Below, in pieces: positions 9,555 through 18,098 of a DNA stretch of 64,000 nt (the first letter of the stretch is position 1; each line of letters starts with the position of its first letter). The notes beneath the pieces are model-generated. The model ran no database searches and was not told the origin of the DNA. It saw only the letters and a program-made list of their open reading frames with translations. The translations under genes were made by a program, and so were the position numbers. Origin of the DNA: Oscillatoria nigro-viridis PCC 7112 (GTDB lineage Bacteria; Cyanobacteriota; Cyanobacteriia; Cyanobacteriales; Microcoleaceae); contig NC_019729.1 in the NCBI RefSeq assembly GCF_000317475.1, positions 186,001-250,000 of the forward strand, read 5' to 3'.

Positions 9555-10208
9555 ATGGTGCTATTTGGATTTGGCAAAAAGTCGAGCCTGCCCTCTCCCC
9601 AAGAGGCCTTGCCGGGACGGGCAGAGTCGATGTCGGTACCGGCAAGTCACTTTGTTAACGGCAATCCGCTCAAACCTCCCTTTCCAAACGGTATGGAGAC
9701 TGCCTTGTTTGGCTTGGGCTGTTTTTGGGGAGCGGAACGCAAATTTTGGCAGCAAAATGGAGTTTTTTCGACGGCTGTTGGCTACGCAGCCGGGATTACT
9801 CCGAATCCTACTTACAACGAAGTTTGCAGCGGGATGACGGGGCATAATGAAGTAGTTCTAGTTGTGTTCGATCCCAAAGTAATTAGTTACGAAACGCTGC
9901 TAAAAGTTTTTTGGGAAAGTCACAATCCTACTCAAGGAATGCGTCAGGGCAATGATTCGGGTACTCAGTACCGATCGGGAATTTACACGTATTCAGCCAG
10001 CCAAAAGCAGCTAGCTGAAGCTTCGCGCGATGCTTACCAGCAGGCTTTGAGTGCGGCCGGTTACGGCAAGATTACTACTGAAATTATTGATGCTCCTGAG
10101 TTTTATTACGCAGAAAGCTATCATCAGCAGTATCTTGCTAAAAACCCGAACGGTTATTGCGGTTTGGGCGGTACTAAGGTTTGTTTGCCTGCTATGTCTC
10201 AGGCTTAA
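9555..10208 (+). CDS. msrA: Peptide-methionine (S)-S-oxide reductase
   Basis: This enzyme repairs oxidised methionine in proteins by reducing methionine-S-sulfoxide. The 217-residue protein has the catalytic [11 protein letters not shown] motif near residue 55, with the nucleophilic Cys in GCFWG, then TAVGYAAG and the [20 protein letters not shown] stretch. The C-terminus ([17 protein letters not shown]) supplies candidate resolving cysteines. About 45 residues precede the catalytic domain, a normal cyanobacterial extension without a clear signal peptide. A 22-base perfect palindrome follows the stop. Confidence 0.96.
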   Translation: MVLFGFGKKSSLPSPQEALPGRAESMSVPASHFVNGNPLKPPFPNGMETALFGLGCFWGAERKFWQQNGVFSTAVGYAAGITPNPTYNEVCSGMTGHNEVVLVVFDPKVISYETLLKVFWESHNPTQGMRQGNDSGTQYRSGIYTYSASQKQLAEASRDAYQQALSAAGYGKITTEIIDAPEFYYAESYHQQYLAKNPNGYCGLGGTKVCLPAMSQA

Positions 10209-10253
10209 AACTTTTACAAAGGGTATCTTGGGGCTGTTGCAGTCCGGCAGTCT

Positions 10254-10310
10254 GGCAGGGGTTTAAACCCCTGCCTCAAAGCTTAAGTCGTCTGAAGACG
10301 ACTGAAAGGT
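10254..10310. repeat. Paired hairpin repeat downstream of msrA
   Basis: Hairpin 1 is the perfect palindrome GGCAGGGGTTTAAACCCCTG CC at 10254-10275. Hairpin 2 is AGTCGTCT-GA-AGACGACT at 10286-10303, followed by GAAA. The same two-hairpin architecture with changed, still-paired bases occurs at 14676-14728. It could also serve as the msrA terminator. Confidence 0.65.
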
Positions 10311-10352
10311 TATTGAGATGGTCAAAGGGATTAGTTGAAAGCAGGTAAAATA

Positions 10353-10658
10353 ATGCTGGCTGGTGTGGTAATTATCAACTTAATGATATCTCTGGTCTGC
10401 TTTTATATCGCTGCGAAGGTGTGGAAAATCAGGCGGAAGATCGCACTTTTTGAAATTCGGATCGCAGCAATCGAACGCTGTAGCAGCAATGTCCTCAGTA
10501 TGTCGCCGGATTTCCTTGGTAAAAGGCAGCAAGGTACCCGCCAACTGCGACAGCGTTATCAACAACTGGAATTGCAACTGCAACAGGTTCAGCAACTTTT
10601 GGGATTGCTGGGTTTGGGACAGATGCTTTGGTCCAGGCGCGATCGACGTTTGAGGTAA
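10353..10658 (+). CDS. Small membrane-anchored coiled-coil protein
   Basis: This protein of about 101 residues has an N-terminal membrane helix (MLAGVVIINLMISLVCFYIA), then a basic amphipathic region and a Gln/Leu-rich coiled coil (QRYQQLELQLQQVQQLL) ending in an Arg-rich tail. Function is unknown. The two following genes are also small membrane-associated proteins on the same strand, so the three may act at the envelope. ATG at 10353 was chosen over a TTG at 10335. Confidence 0.65.
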   Translation: MLAGVVIINLMISLVCFYIAAKVWKIRRKIALFEIRIAAIERCSSNVLSMSPDFLGKRQQGTRQLRQRYQQLELQLQQVQQLLGLLGLGQMLWSRRDRRLR

Positions 10659-10779
10659 GCTATCCTAAAACTGCCGCCCGTGCTGACTCCCTAGGGTTTT
10701 CAACAAGATTTCTACCTTTGTAAAGGGCTGCGATCGGGCAAACGTACCTAAAATTGGTGTATTGAGAGAAGTTATAAAA

Positions 10780-11121
10780 ATGTCAACTAAACGTTCAGGA
10801 TTATTTATTGGCGGTTTGCTTGTGGGTTCTGCGATCGGGGCCGTGACTGGGTTGCTGATGGCACCGCGACCGGGCAAGGAGACGCGGCAGATATTGAAAA
10901 AATCTGCCGATGCTTTGCCGGAGTTGGCGGAAGATTTATCGACTAGCGTGCAGTTGCAGGCCGATCGACTTTCTGAAACTGCAATCCGAAATTGGGACGA
11001 AACTTTGATTAGACTCAAAGAGGCGATCGCGGCAGGTTTGGAAGCGACTCAGCGGGAACGCCAAACACTGACGGAAGCTGAAGCTGAAGTGAGTCCCCCG
11101 TCGCGCCCTCCCATCCGCTAA
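10780..11121 (+). CDS. YtxH-domain protein
   Basis: This is a 113-residue protein with an N-terminal glycine-rich membrane segment (GLFIGGLLVGSAIGAVTGLL), the conserved MAPRPGKETR turn of the YtxH family, and a helical, partly acidic C-terminal half ending in a Pro-rich tail. YtxH proteins are membrane-associated and often stress-linked, without a defined reaction. ATG at 10780 was chosen; the TTG at 10762 would add six residues. The next gene (DUF948) starts 38 bases downstream, and the two families often occur together. Confidence 0.8.
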   Translation: MSTKRSGLFIGGLLVGSAIGAVTGLLMAPRPGKETRQILKKSADALPELAEDLSTSVQLQADRLSETAIRNWDETLIRLKEAIAAGLEATQRERQTLTEAEAEVSPPSRPPIR

Positions 11122-11158
11122 ATGGCATGAAATTCTCCACCCCCAATCCCAGATTCAA

Positions 11159-11740
11159 GTGAGCGATCCCATATTTTGGCTAGGACTTTCGATTTTGCTA
11201 GTGGCAGTTAGCCTGACTGCTGTTTTAGTGACTTTAATACCTGCGGTACAAGCGCTGGCACGGGCGGCCCGCAGCGTGGAAAAGCTCGCTGACACGCTTT
11301 CTCGCGAATTTCCGCCTACTTTGGAGGCGATTCGGTTGACGGGGCTGGAAATTAGCGAGTTGACAGATGATGTCAGCGAGGGAGTACAAAGTGCGGGCGA
11401 GGTTGTCAAACAGGTCGATCGAAGTATTGGTAGCGCCAAAAAGCAGGCGCAAAACGTACAGGTAACTACTCGCAGCGTGGTGACTGGGATTAAGGCTGCT
11501 TGGAAAACTTTAACTCGCAAGCCGCCGATTTCTGGGACAAATCGCCGTTCGACAGATAGATTGTCACCGAGTCAAAGAAGTGCGATTTCGCTGAGAGATT
11601 CGAGTTTGGAGGATAGGTATCCTGGGGGTTACGGTGCTGGTGCGAGTAATGGGGAATTGTCCAGGTTGAGGAGTAGCGAGGGTTCTAGTTTGCCGGGGGA
11701 TGCTGAAGAGTTTGAGGAAGTGCGATCGAACGATTCTTGA
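11159..11740 (+). CDS. DUF948-domain membrane protein
   Basis: This 193-residue protein has an N-terminal membrane helix (GLSILLVAVSLTAVLVTLIP), a long amphipathic helical region with the DUF948 pattern (SVEKLADTLSREFPPTLEAI and later TDDVSEGVQSAGEVV), and a disordered Ser/Arg-rich tail from about residue 120. Start is GTG at 11159. It probably forms a unit with the YtxH gene. Biochemical role is unknown. Confidence 0.75.
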   Translation: MSDPIFWLGLSILLVAVSLTAVLVTLIPAVQALARAARSVEKLADTLSREFPPTLEAIRLTGLEISELTDDVSEGVQSAGEVVKQVDRSIGSAKKQAQNVQVTTRSVVTGIKAAWKTLTRKPPISGTNRRSTDRLSPSQRSAISLRDSSLEDRYPGGYGAGASNGELSRLRSSEGSSLPGDAEEFEEVRSNDS

Positions 11741-11758
11741 TTGCACCCAAATTCCTCA

Positions 11759-13546
11759 TCATCCTTCAACAGCACAGCCATCCCACCAGCAAGGATTCTT
11801 ATCAATAAAATCCATCAAAGCATCATACTTAGGCGAGCCTTTTTGTTCCACATACTCCAAAGCCCCCCAACTTCCCCACTTACTAAATGAACTCACATCC
11901 ACAAAGTGCATGAAAAGACTGCCTCCAGCTTGTTTCCAACTATTGAGTAATTGAGTGTACAGATCGTACATTTCTGGACGCCTATTTAATTCCATAAAAA
12001 ACTTCGTCATTTTTTCGTTATCCTGAACTCCTTCAATACCCACAATATGTTGACCCCCCTCGTAAACAAATAACTTGAGACCTTTTTTTTGAGCCACATC
12101 TAAAAAATACTTAAAGTCATTCTCAACATCGGGCAAACTATCTTTGAAGCCAGGAAATAACCCGCCCTCTCTTAATTGTTTAAAAGCTTTGCCAAACCCG
12201 CCATCTGCGTCCTTCAACCAAGACTCTACTGTACTGAGACTTTCTTTCCCGCCCAAGTTTCCGCTAAAATATCCAGCTATGGCTAAGGCATCAATACCGT
12301 GTTGATAACAAGGTTTATTGCCTTCAGCCACCCAATAGGAACACTCTAAAGCATAAGTTTCTAACTCTCTCCAAGCTCTTTGAGTTCCTAACACGCAGAC
12401 AACTCGATTCTTTTGGTCCCCAAAAACCCCTTTCCAGATATCGCACATTTGAGCACTACGCATTCCGTGCCATTGCATAAAAGCATCGCCTTTATCTCCC
12501 CACTTCGCTTTACCTTGTTCCAAAGCATAATGCGATTGTGGAAATGACCAATTCCAAACCTCATTAGAATACTCTACATTAACTTTCAGCTTTGGATCTA
12601 AACTATCTTTGACCATTTTAGCAAAGTTAGTCATATATTCATCCGTAGCCTGATGCGGCATATTAAACCAGGGTTCTGCTTTGATTTTGTTAGCTAACTT
12701 CACCATAACTTCTATGGGAACATTTCCTCTGTAAGCATAGGATATACTCTCTGGTTTAGGTCGGTTTGACCAGTCTTTTTGTTCCGAACCATTTGTCGCC
12801 ATCCAGTCCATAAAACGCAAGACTCTAAATTTTTTAATCTTGTCTATAAACAGCGGATTAAATATTTCACCGCTTTGATAAAGCTGTTCATCCTGGGAGT
12901 GAACAACTTTAATATTGCGGATATAGTTCCCTGTTTTCTTGGGATCGGTAGCAGTAATTGTAATCATGATGCCTCCGCCTTGTGTGGCATCTACATTAAT
13001 GATATCCCTCCCGGGTTTCGACGCAGCCTCATCTTTTTTGGCATCAAAGCCATATTCGATCGCACCTTCACCCTCATAACTAACAATATATTGCCCTGAA
13101 GGATAGCGATTGGGGATTTCCCTAAGTAATAGCGTACTTACCCTAGTATATTTAGGAGCATCTTCGGGGGATGGGAGAGACTTCACCCACCCATTTTCAT
13201 CAAGATTTAAAAGATTATACTCCTCTGTATCCCATTCACCTTTACAGTTTGGTTGTCCGCTGACGCATTGAGTTATCCATTGTCTAGAAGATTTGAAAGC
13301 ATCTAAAAAGGGTAATTGTGTGGAGTAGTCAGCAATACCATTAAGCCCTACTCCTAAAGAAGAGCGAGAATTTGACGTATTTTGTACATCTGTACGCACA
13401 GCTACTTTGTTATCTGTTTGCCGTGCTGCTGTGGGAGCAATATTAGTTGTTAAAGCCCAACAGCCGGGAATGAAAATGACAAAAATTAATAAACCCAGCA
13501 CAAAGCCCAGAGCTTTGTTGTTCGATCTGATACTTAATCGAGACAT
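11759..13546 (-). CDS. Secreted glycoside-hydrolase-like lipoprotein or cellulose-binding protein
   Basis: This 595-residue exported protein has an N-terminal hydrophobic segment (ALGFVLGLLIFVIFIPGC) whose Cys could be a lipobox residue. The central and C-terminal parts resemble a clan GH-A TIM barrel: VLRFMDWMATNG, PWFNMPHQATDEYM, the NVEYSNEVWNW segment with an Asn-Glu pair at the acid/base position, and LKLFVYEGGQHIVG with a candidate nucleophile Glu. The N-terminal third (SYEGEGAIEYGFDA...) looks like a beta-rich binding domain. Substrate is unknown; a polysaccharide is the likely target. It is convergent to the DUF948 gene (stops 18 bases apart). Confidence 0.55.
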   Translation of the reverse strand: MSRLSIRSNNKALGFVLGLLIFVIFIPGCWALTTNIAPTAARQTDNKVAVRTDVQNTSNSRSSLGVGLNGIADYSTQLPFLDAFKSSRQWITQCVSGQPNCKGEWDTEEYNLLNLDENGWVKSLPSPEDAPKYTRVSTLLLREIPNRYPSGQYIVSYEGEGAIEYGFDAKKDEAASKPGRDIINVDATQGGGIMITITATDPKKTGNYIRNIKVVHSQDEQLYQSGEIFNPLFIDKIKKFRVLRFMDWMATNGSEQKDWSNRPKPESISYAYRGNVPIEVMVKLANKIKAEPWFNMPHQATDEYMTNFAKMVKDSLDPKLKVNVEYSNEVWNWSFPQSHYALEQGKAKWGDKGDAFMQWHGMRSAQMCDIWKGVFGDQKNRVVCVLGTQRAWRELETYALECSYWVAEGNKPCYQHGIDALAIAGYFSGNLGGKESLSTVESWLKDADGGFGKAFKQLREGGLFPGFKDSLPDVENDFKYFLDVAQKKGLKLFVYEGGQHIVGIEGVQDNEKMTKFFMELNRRPEMYDLYTQLLNSWKQAGGSLFMHFVDVSSFSKWGSWGALEYVEQKGSPKYDALMDFIDKNPCWWDGCAVEG

Positions 13547-13716
13547 AAATTTGACTGATTTTATTGTTTCAGGTAAAATCCGAGCGGTAAAACAGTTTTA
13601 ATTTTGATATCTTATCAAAAAGTTCCTTCTAAAACTATCAGCTATAAGATTATTAACATTTTTGCCTCTGTGTGGAGGGGCGAGATCCCTTTCTGTCCCC
13701 AAGTGCGATCGCCCAT

Positions 13717-14220
13717 CTAACCGTTTTTAGCCAAATCTTCTGTTTTCGGAGTTTCTGAAGTGGAGGGGAATGTTAATTGGATGTTAATATCCATTGATAT
13801 TGTACTTTGCTCCAGCCAAGCTATATTAACTATCTTTATTAATGCTTCTGTAGGTACAGAATTATTTATTTTAAATTCAGGAGAAGACTGAGTTTTATAT
13901 CCGGCTTCTTCTAGCCGATCGCAAATATTGCGCCAATTTCCTACAGGTTCGTTAGGTACATCTGCGATTTTTTAAACATACTGGTATAAAGTTTTACACA
14001 AATAAACCTCTGCACTTTTGGAACTCTGAAACAGTTGGCGGGCGATTTCGGCGGGACTGCAACCGGAAAGCAATCCTCGGAGGTAAAGTTTTTCTGTTTC
14101 TGTTAATCCCCTGCGCGATCGGGGAGAGATTTGCCGTTTAGCTTCTGCAAAAGCTTGGTAAAGTCTTTCTAAGTCCCAGTGTTTGGCGGCTTCGGCAAAT
14201 AAATCTTCTTTTGATGCCAT
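13717..14220 (-). pseudogene. HTH-type cyanobacterial regulator interrupted by an in-frame TAA
   Basis: The first 82 residues (MASKEDLFAEAAKHWDLERL ...) form a helix-turn-helix-like domain with the LTETEKLYLRGLLSGCSPAE segment. A TAA at 13972-13974 stops it after LCKTLYQYV. The same frame then continues for another 84 codons with sensible protein (KIADVPNEPVGNWRNICDRL EEAGYK...) to a TAG at 13717-13719. Homologues as I recall them read on without a stop into NWRDVxxxLExAGY, so the TAA most likely replaced a GAA or CAA codon. The truncated 82-residue product may still bind DNA. It is divergent from the glycine-zipper gene. Confidence 0.6.
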
Positions 14221-14240
14221 TTTCGGGTGTGGTGAGATGT

Positions 14241-14298
14241 GGCTAACAATAGCATAACCGAAATTGCTAGCGTTTGTTAGTTGTTTGCTAACAATAGG
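14241..14298. promoter_or_regulatory. Iterated GCTAACAATAG sites in a divergent promoter region
   Basis: GCTAACAATAG occurs at 14242-14252 and 14287-14297, with the inverted TTTGTTAG at 14273-14280. The sites sit immediately upstream of the minus-strand HTH gene and face the plus-strand glycine-zipper gene. The spacing and orientation suit an operator for the HTH protein. That role is inferred. Confidence 0.4.
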
Positions 14299-14447
14299 TA
14301 GTTTAGTATTAAATTACCCACTCATTGTCTCAGTGCAAATACTTAGAAAAGCGGGAAAGTGCGATCGCGATATTTCAAATTTTGCCTGTTTAGTTAACTT
14401 TCGTTAGTCAAACAGTTAGTTTTTGTCCCTTACACTGAGGTATTCCA

Positions 14448-14663
14448 ATGGCTAAAGGTGATGAAATAGCGAAAGCGGCAGGTTCCGCTGCTGCGGGTGC
14501 TGCTGCGGGTGCTGGTGTGGTAGCTGCTTCTGGTTTTACGGCAATTGGTGCTGTTGGTGGAGGTGCAGGTATGGGTGCTGCTGCTGGCCCCGTTGGTATA
14601 GCCGTAGGTGCATTAGCAGGTTTGGCATTTTACGGGATTAGCAAGGCTCTTTCTGACGACTAA
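14448..14663 (+). CDS. Glycine-zipper small membrane protein
   Basis: This 71-residue protein is almost wholly Gly/Ala: GSAAAGAAAGAGVVAASGFT, a GGGAGMGAAAGPVGIAVGAL stretch and a short charged tail (SKALSDD). Small-xxx-small spacing predicts two tightly packed membrane helices. It lies 115 bases before a dynamin-like GTPase on the same strand, so it may be that protein's membrane partner. No signal peptide or lipobox was seen. A bacteriocin-like peptide cannot be excluded from composition alone. Confidence 0.6.
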   Translation: MAKGDEIAKAAGSAAAGAAAGAGVVAASGFTAIGAVGGGAGMGAAAGPVGIAVGALAGLAFYGISKALSDD

Positions 14664-14675
14664 ACATTGACTCGC

Positions 14676-14728
14676 GCCAGGGACTGAAGTCCCTGGCTAA
14701 TAACTAAAGTCGGTTGAAACCGACTGAA
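14676..14728. repeat. Paired hairpin repeat, second copy
   Basis: GCCAGGGACT-GA-AGTCCCTGGC at 14676-14697 and AGTCGGTT-GA-AACCGACT at 14708-14725, followed by GAAA. The arms differ from those at 10254-10310 but keep the pairing, the GA loop and the GACTGAAA end. It lies between the glycine-zipper and GTPase genes and could modulate read-through between them. Confidence 0.65.
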
Positions 14729-14778
14729 ATGATCGGGCAATTATCTTTGTGTCATTTTTTTTTCACCATTATTAATTT

Positions 14779-17169
14779 ATGTCTTCTCAAGAATTCCAAG
14801 CAGCCTACAACAGCATCAAGGACACAGGTTATCGCCTCTTACAATATCTTAAAGAATTTCAAGAGGGGCTCGGCATTCAGGGAGATGAAAGTCAAGGGCT
14901 ACAAAGCATTGAAGATGAAATTAACAAAGCTTTAAAGGCTTTGCAAGATCAGAAATATCAAGTAGCCGTCATTGCAGCAATGAAAGCTGGCAAAAGCACC
15001 TTCTTGAATTCTATCATCGGTGCTGATGTACTGGCGAGTGAAACGGCCGCCTGTACTATCTGCCGTACAGATGTCCGACACATTAAACCAGGCGAAACCC
15101 CTAAACTTTTAGAGTATCGAGAAGGAGAAAGAAAACCAGTCATTCTTGTTGAGGGTGATGCAGGCGAAATTCAGCAAAAATTCCTGCTGCGTACCCGTGA
15201 AATCCGAGAACAAGGCAATCCCGATAACACTACACGCTTTGAGATAGAGCATCCGATTGAAGCAATTAGCCAATTATCTTCTCTCACAGGCTTTACCTTA
15301 GTTGATACTCCCGGCCCTAATGAGTGGGAGTCTGCAAACTTCAACATTAATGAACTAAAGCAGACAGCACTAGAAGCACTGCGAACCTGCAATGCCATTC
15401 TGTTTATTTTAAACTACGCATCCTACAAAGATAATGCAGTTGCCGATTTGTTTAAGGATGTTGTTGAAAATCGTAAGGATTTTATAGCTGAGAACACGGG
15501 AAAAATTTACTTTATTTTGAATAAAGTTGACCAAAAAACAGAGAGAGACAAAGAAATTGCTGATGTCATTAAAGATTTAGAGCGAGAGTTAGTTGGCTTT
15601 GGCTTTTGCAATCCAGTTATTTACCCTGCTAGTTCTAGACAAGGACTTCTAGCGAAACTGATTCAGCAAGAAAAGGCCACTGAAAGCGAAACCAAAGACT
15701 TTAAAAAATTCTTTAGTGCTAGGTATGCCACGGAAGATGAGGAAGGAAACCAGATTATTCCTGCACCCCGAAAAATAGCAGCGCAAGCACTAGCAGATAG
15801 CGGTATCCTAACCATTCAAGAAACAGTCATTCAAAGGATTACTCAAAATTCTGGCTGGAATTTATTGAGTGAGGTGGTGGCAGAAATCGATAAAGCTGCT
15901 AAGGCTATTGAGGATACTCTGAATACAGAGATCCGGGGTTGGGAAATGGGGATTGAAGCCCTCAAACAAAAAGTAGAAGAGTACAGGAAACGCTCAGAAA
16001 ATGCGAGGAGCCGAGTTGAATTAGTAAAAACAGCCGTGGAGGTACAAAAGCAAATACTAATTCAAGGATTTAGTCAAGGCATTAACACATTTGCTGATGA
16101 AGCTAAAACTCAGATAACCAGTGAGATAGATAAGATTGCAGGAGCACGTTCCGCTAACTCTCCAAAACCAAAAGATACTAAATATCTTCCCCAACCACGA
16201 TCCAAAGTTGAAAAAAAGGGCTTCGTCGGACAAATAGTGGGAGAAATTGGAGAAGCACTATTAGGATCTATCCCTGTTTTTGGTGAGGGATTAGGCAAAG
16301 CATTCAAATTGAGCACATCTCTCTGGGATAAACTGAGTGAAACTGTTCCTGACAATTTCAATGGTTCTGTATCTGAACAAGATGATAAGCCTGAAAAGTT
16401 CGATCCATACATTATCCGTTGTAAGACTCAGACTGAAGCTCAAAAAATCCTAAAAACTATTAATGATGTTTGTGCGCCAAGTATTGAAAGTTGGTGGATA
16501 GATACTCAAGATCAGTTAGTTCGAGAGGGTACTAGCATCCGAGAGCAGTTAGCCGAAAAGATTCAAGAAGATATTCAAAAAATATCTGATGAGTTGTCTA
16601 ATTATTTGGGTGATACTTTACAGGTTAGACTGAATATTAACCCGATTCAGTTTCCGAGTTTTGATTTTCCCGGAATTGATGCAGGGATTCAACGTCAAGT
16701 AGAGATATTTACCAGGACTGAAAAGATAACTGAGCTTAAAAAGAAAAGCAGGACAAAAAAATCAAAGAGTTTATGTAAGGGCGATCAAACTTACACGGTA
16801 GACGTTCCTATTGAAAAAACAATTGAAGTTCAAGACCAACGTACTATTTATCAAGTTGACTTGCGCCAAACTGTAAAACAAATTAAGCACAAAATTGATG
16901 ACAATGTATCAGGAAGCCAGTTGCTGCTAGAGCAGGTGATAGAGCAACAAGTTTCTACGGATTTTAAAAGTGCCGAACGGCAAATCAATGATTATATCAA
17001 CAGGTTTCAAAATGACTTCGATCGCGTTTTGAAGGAACGGGAAACGAAAGAAGCAGAAGCGCCGGAAATTCTGGCTCGTCTTGAGTATCAAAAAGCCAAG
17101 CTTATTGAGTACCTCAGTCAATTAAGTTCGATTCGGGAATCTCTCGATAGTTGGAAGCCCGTTAAGTAA
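14779..17169 (+). CDS. Dynamin-like GTPase
   Basis: This is a large GTPase of 796 residues expected to bind and remodel membranes. The GTP-binding motifs are intact: P-loop AAMKAGKST near residues 67-74, a conserved Thr in switch I (TTRFEIEHP), DTPG at 176-179 and NKVD at 248-251. Long coiled coils follow (about 360-430 and 690-796). A hydrophobic segment near residues 475-520 (GFVGQIVGEIGEALLGSIPV) could be the paddle that inserts into lipid. A basic KKKSRTKKSKS patch lies near 655. The upstream glycine-zipper gene may work with it. Roles known for bacterial dynamins include membrane repair and phage defence; which applies here is unknown. Confidence 0.82.
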   Translation: MSSQEFQAAYNSIKDTGYRLLQYLKEFQEGLGIQGDESQGLQSIEDEINKALKALQDQKYQVAVIAAMKAGKSTFLNSIIGADVLASETAACTICRTDVRHIKPGETPKLLEYREGERKPVILVEGDAGEIQQKFLLRTREIREQGNPDNTTRFEIEHPIEAISQLSSLTGFTLVDTPGPNEWESANFNINELKQTALEALRTCNAILFILNYASYKDNAVADLFKDVVENRKDFIAENTGKIYFILNKVDQKTERDKEIADVIKDLERELVGFGFCNPVIYPASSRQGLLAKLIQQEKATESETKDFKKFFSARYATEDEEGNQIIPAPRKIAAQALADSGILTIQETVIQRITQNSGWNLLSEVVAEIDKAAKAIEDTLNTEIRGWEMGIEALKQKVEEYRKRSENARSRVELVKTAVEVQKQILIQGFSQGINTFADEAKTQITSEIDKIAGARSANSPKPKDTKYLPQPRSKVEKKGFVGQIVGEIGEALLGSIPVFGEGLGKAFKLSTSLWDKLSETVPDNFNGSVSEQDDKPEKFDPYIIRCKTQTEAQKILKTINDVCAPSIESWWIDTQDQLVREGTSIREQLAEKIQEDIQKISDELSNYLGDTLQVRLNINPIQFPSFDFPGIDAGIQRQVEIFTRTEKITELKKKSRTKKSKSLCKGDQTYTVDVPIEKTIEVQDQRTIYQVDLRQTVKQIKHKIDDNVSGSQLLLEQVIEQQVSTDFKSAERQINDYINRFQNDFDRVLKERETKEAEAPEILARLEYQKAKLIEYLSQLSSIRESLDSWKPVK

Positions 17170-17304
17170 AGTTATAGAAAGTACGATCGCCCTTTTTTCC
17201 CAAAGTGCGATCGACCTATAATTTCAGCATGGCAACCACTATCAAATTCACCAGAGCGATCGGTATAATTAAAAAATCAACATCAAATACAGTCAATTAA
17301 TGCC

Positions 17305-17643
17305 ATGATTGCTAATTTGCCCATCAAGCTGCCTCACTTACCCAACAGCTTGCCCAGCGAAGGTTCTGTCCGCATTGAGTTGGTCAACGGACTCTTAATA
17401 TTTAGCGCTTCTATTCAAACCCAGGAACGAATTCAAACTTTAACAGCTCAACAACAAGCATCAAATCTCACTCCCGAAGAACAAACAGAATTGGATGGAT
17501 ATCGAGAATTCATTAGCTATCTAAATTTGGTAAATGAAACCATGAAAAATACTTTTCTATATCCTTTGCGAGGCACTGTCATTGGCTATGATGAGCCGTT
17601 TGAACCTGCGGTTTCCTTGGAAGATTGGGAAGTGTTACAATGA
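17305..17643 (+). CDS. Antitoxin-like protein of a PIN toxin pair
   Basis: This 112-residue protein sits directly upstream of a VapC-type toxin and its stop overlaps the toxin start (ATGA at 17640-17643). The first 45 residues are beta-rich (SEGSVRIELVNGLLIFSASI), followed by helices (LTPEEQTELDGYREFISYL) and an acidic tail likely to wrap the toxin. I cannot assign it to a named antitoxin family. Position and coupling support the antitoxin role. Confidence 0.65.
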   Translation: MIANLPIKLPHLPNSLPSEGSVRIELVNGLLIFSASIQTQERIQTLTAQQQASNLTPEEQTELDGYREFISYLNLVNETMKNTFLYPLRGTVIGYDEPFEPAVSLEDWEVLQ

Positions 17644-18029
17644 TTGTACTAGATACTCATATATGGGTTTGGTGGGTTGATGATAACACACGACTGACTC
17701 AGAAACATCGGGACTGGATACAACAATATCAATCTCAAGGTTTAGGAATCAGCATCATTTCTTGTTGGGAGGTTGCTAAATTAGTAGAAATGGGAAGACT
17801 TACTTTGTCCGTTACAGTTGATGAGTGGTTAAAACAAGCTTTGGCTTATCCCGGAGTGCAGCTACTCGAACTCACCATTCCCATCATTGTCGAGTCAACT
17901 AAACTCACAGGTTTTCACCGCGATCCAGCAGATCAAATTATTGTGGCAACTGCGAGGATTTGCGGGTGTCCCTTACTAACTGCTGATGCAAAAATTCTGG
18001 CATATTCTGATGTACAGACTCTTCAGTGA
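17640..18029 (+). CDS. VapC-type PIN-domain ribonuclease toxin
   Basis: PIN toxins cleave RNA such as tRNA anticodon loops and are held inactive by the partner antitoxin. This 129-residue protein shows the acidic residues in order: MIVLDTHIWVWW (first Asp), ISCWEVAKL (Glu), HRDPADQIIVATA (Asp) and LLTADAKIL (Asp). Start was set to ATG 17640 because it gives the canonical MIVLDTH N-terminus and overlaps the antitoxin stop. Length is normal for the family. Confidence 0.9.
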   Translation: MIVLDTHIWVWWVDDNTRLTQKHRDWIQQYQSQGLGISIISCWEVAKLVEMGRLTLSVTVDEWLKQALAYPGVQLLELTIPIIVESTKLTGFHRDPADQIIVATARICGCPLLTADAKILAYSDVQTLQ

Positions 18030-18098
18030 CAGGTAAAAAATGCCTTCGCCCCGGCCGCAAACTCTGGTTTCGCTGCTACTTTCAGTGAGGGAAAATAC

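Noticed and set aside
14448..14663. Bacteriocin precursor
   Set aside because: There is no double-Gly leader, no Cys/Ser/Thr-rich core and no maturation or export genes nearby. A glycine-zipper membrane peptide fits better.
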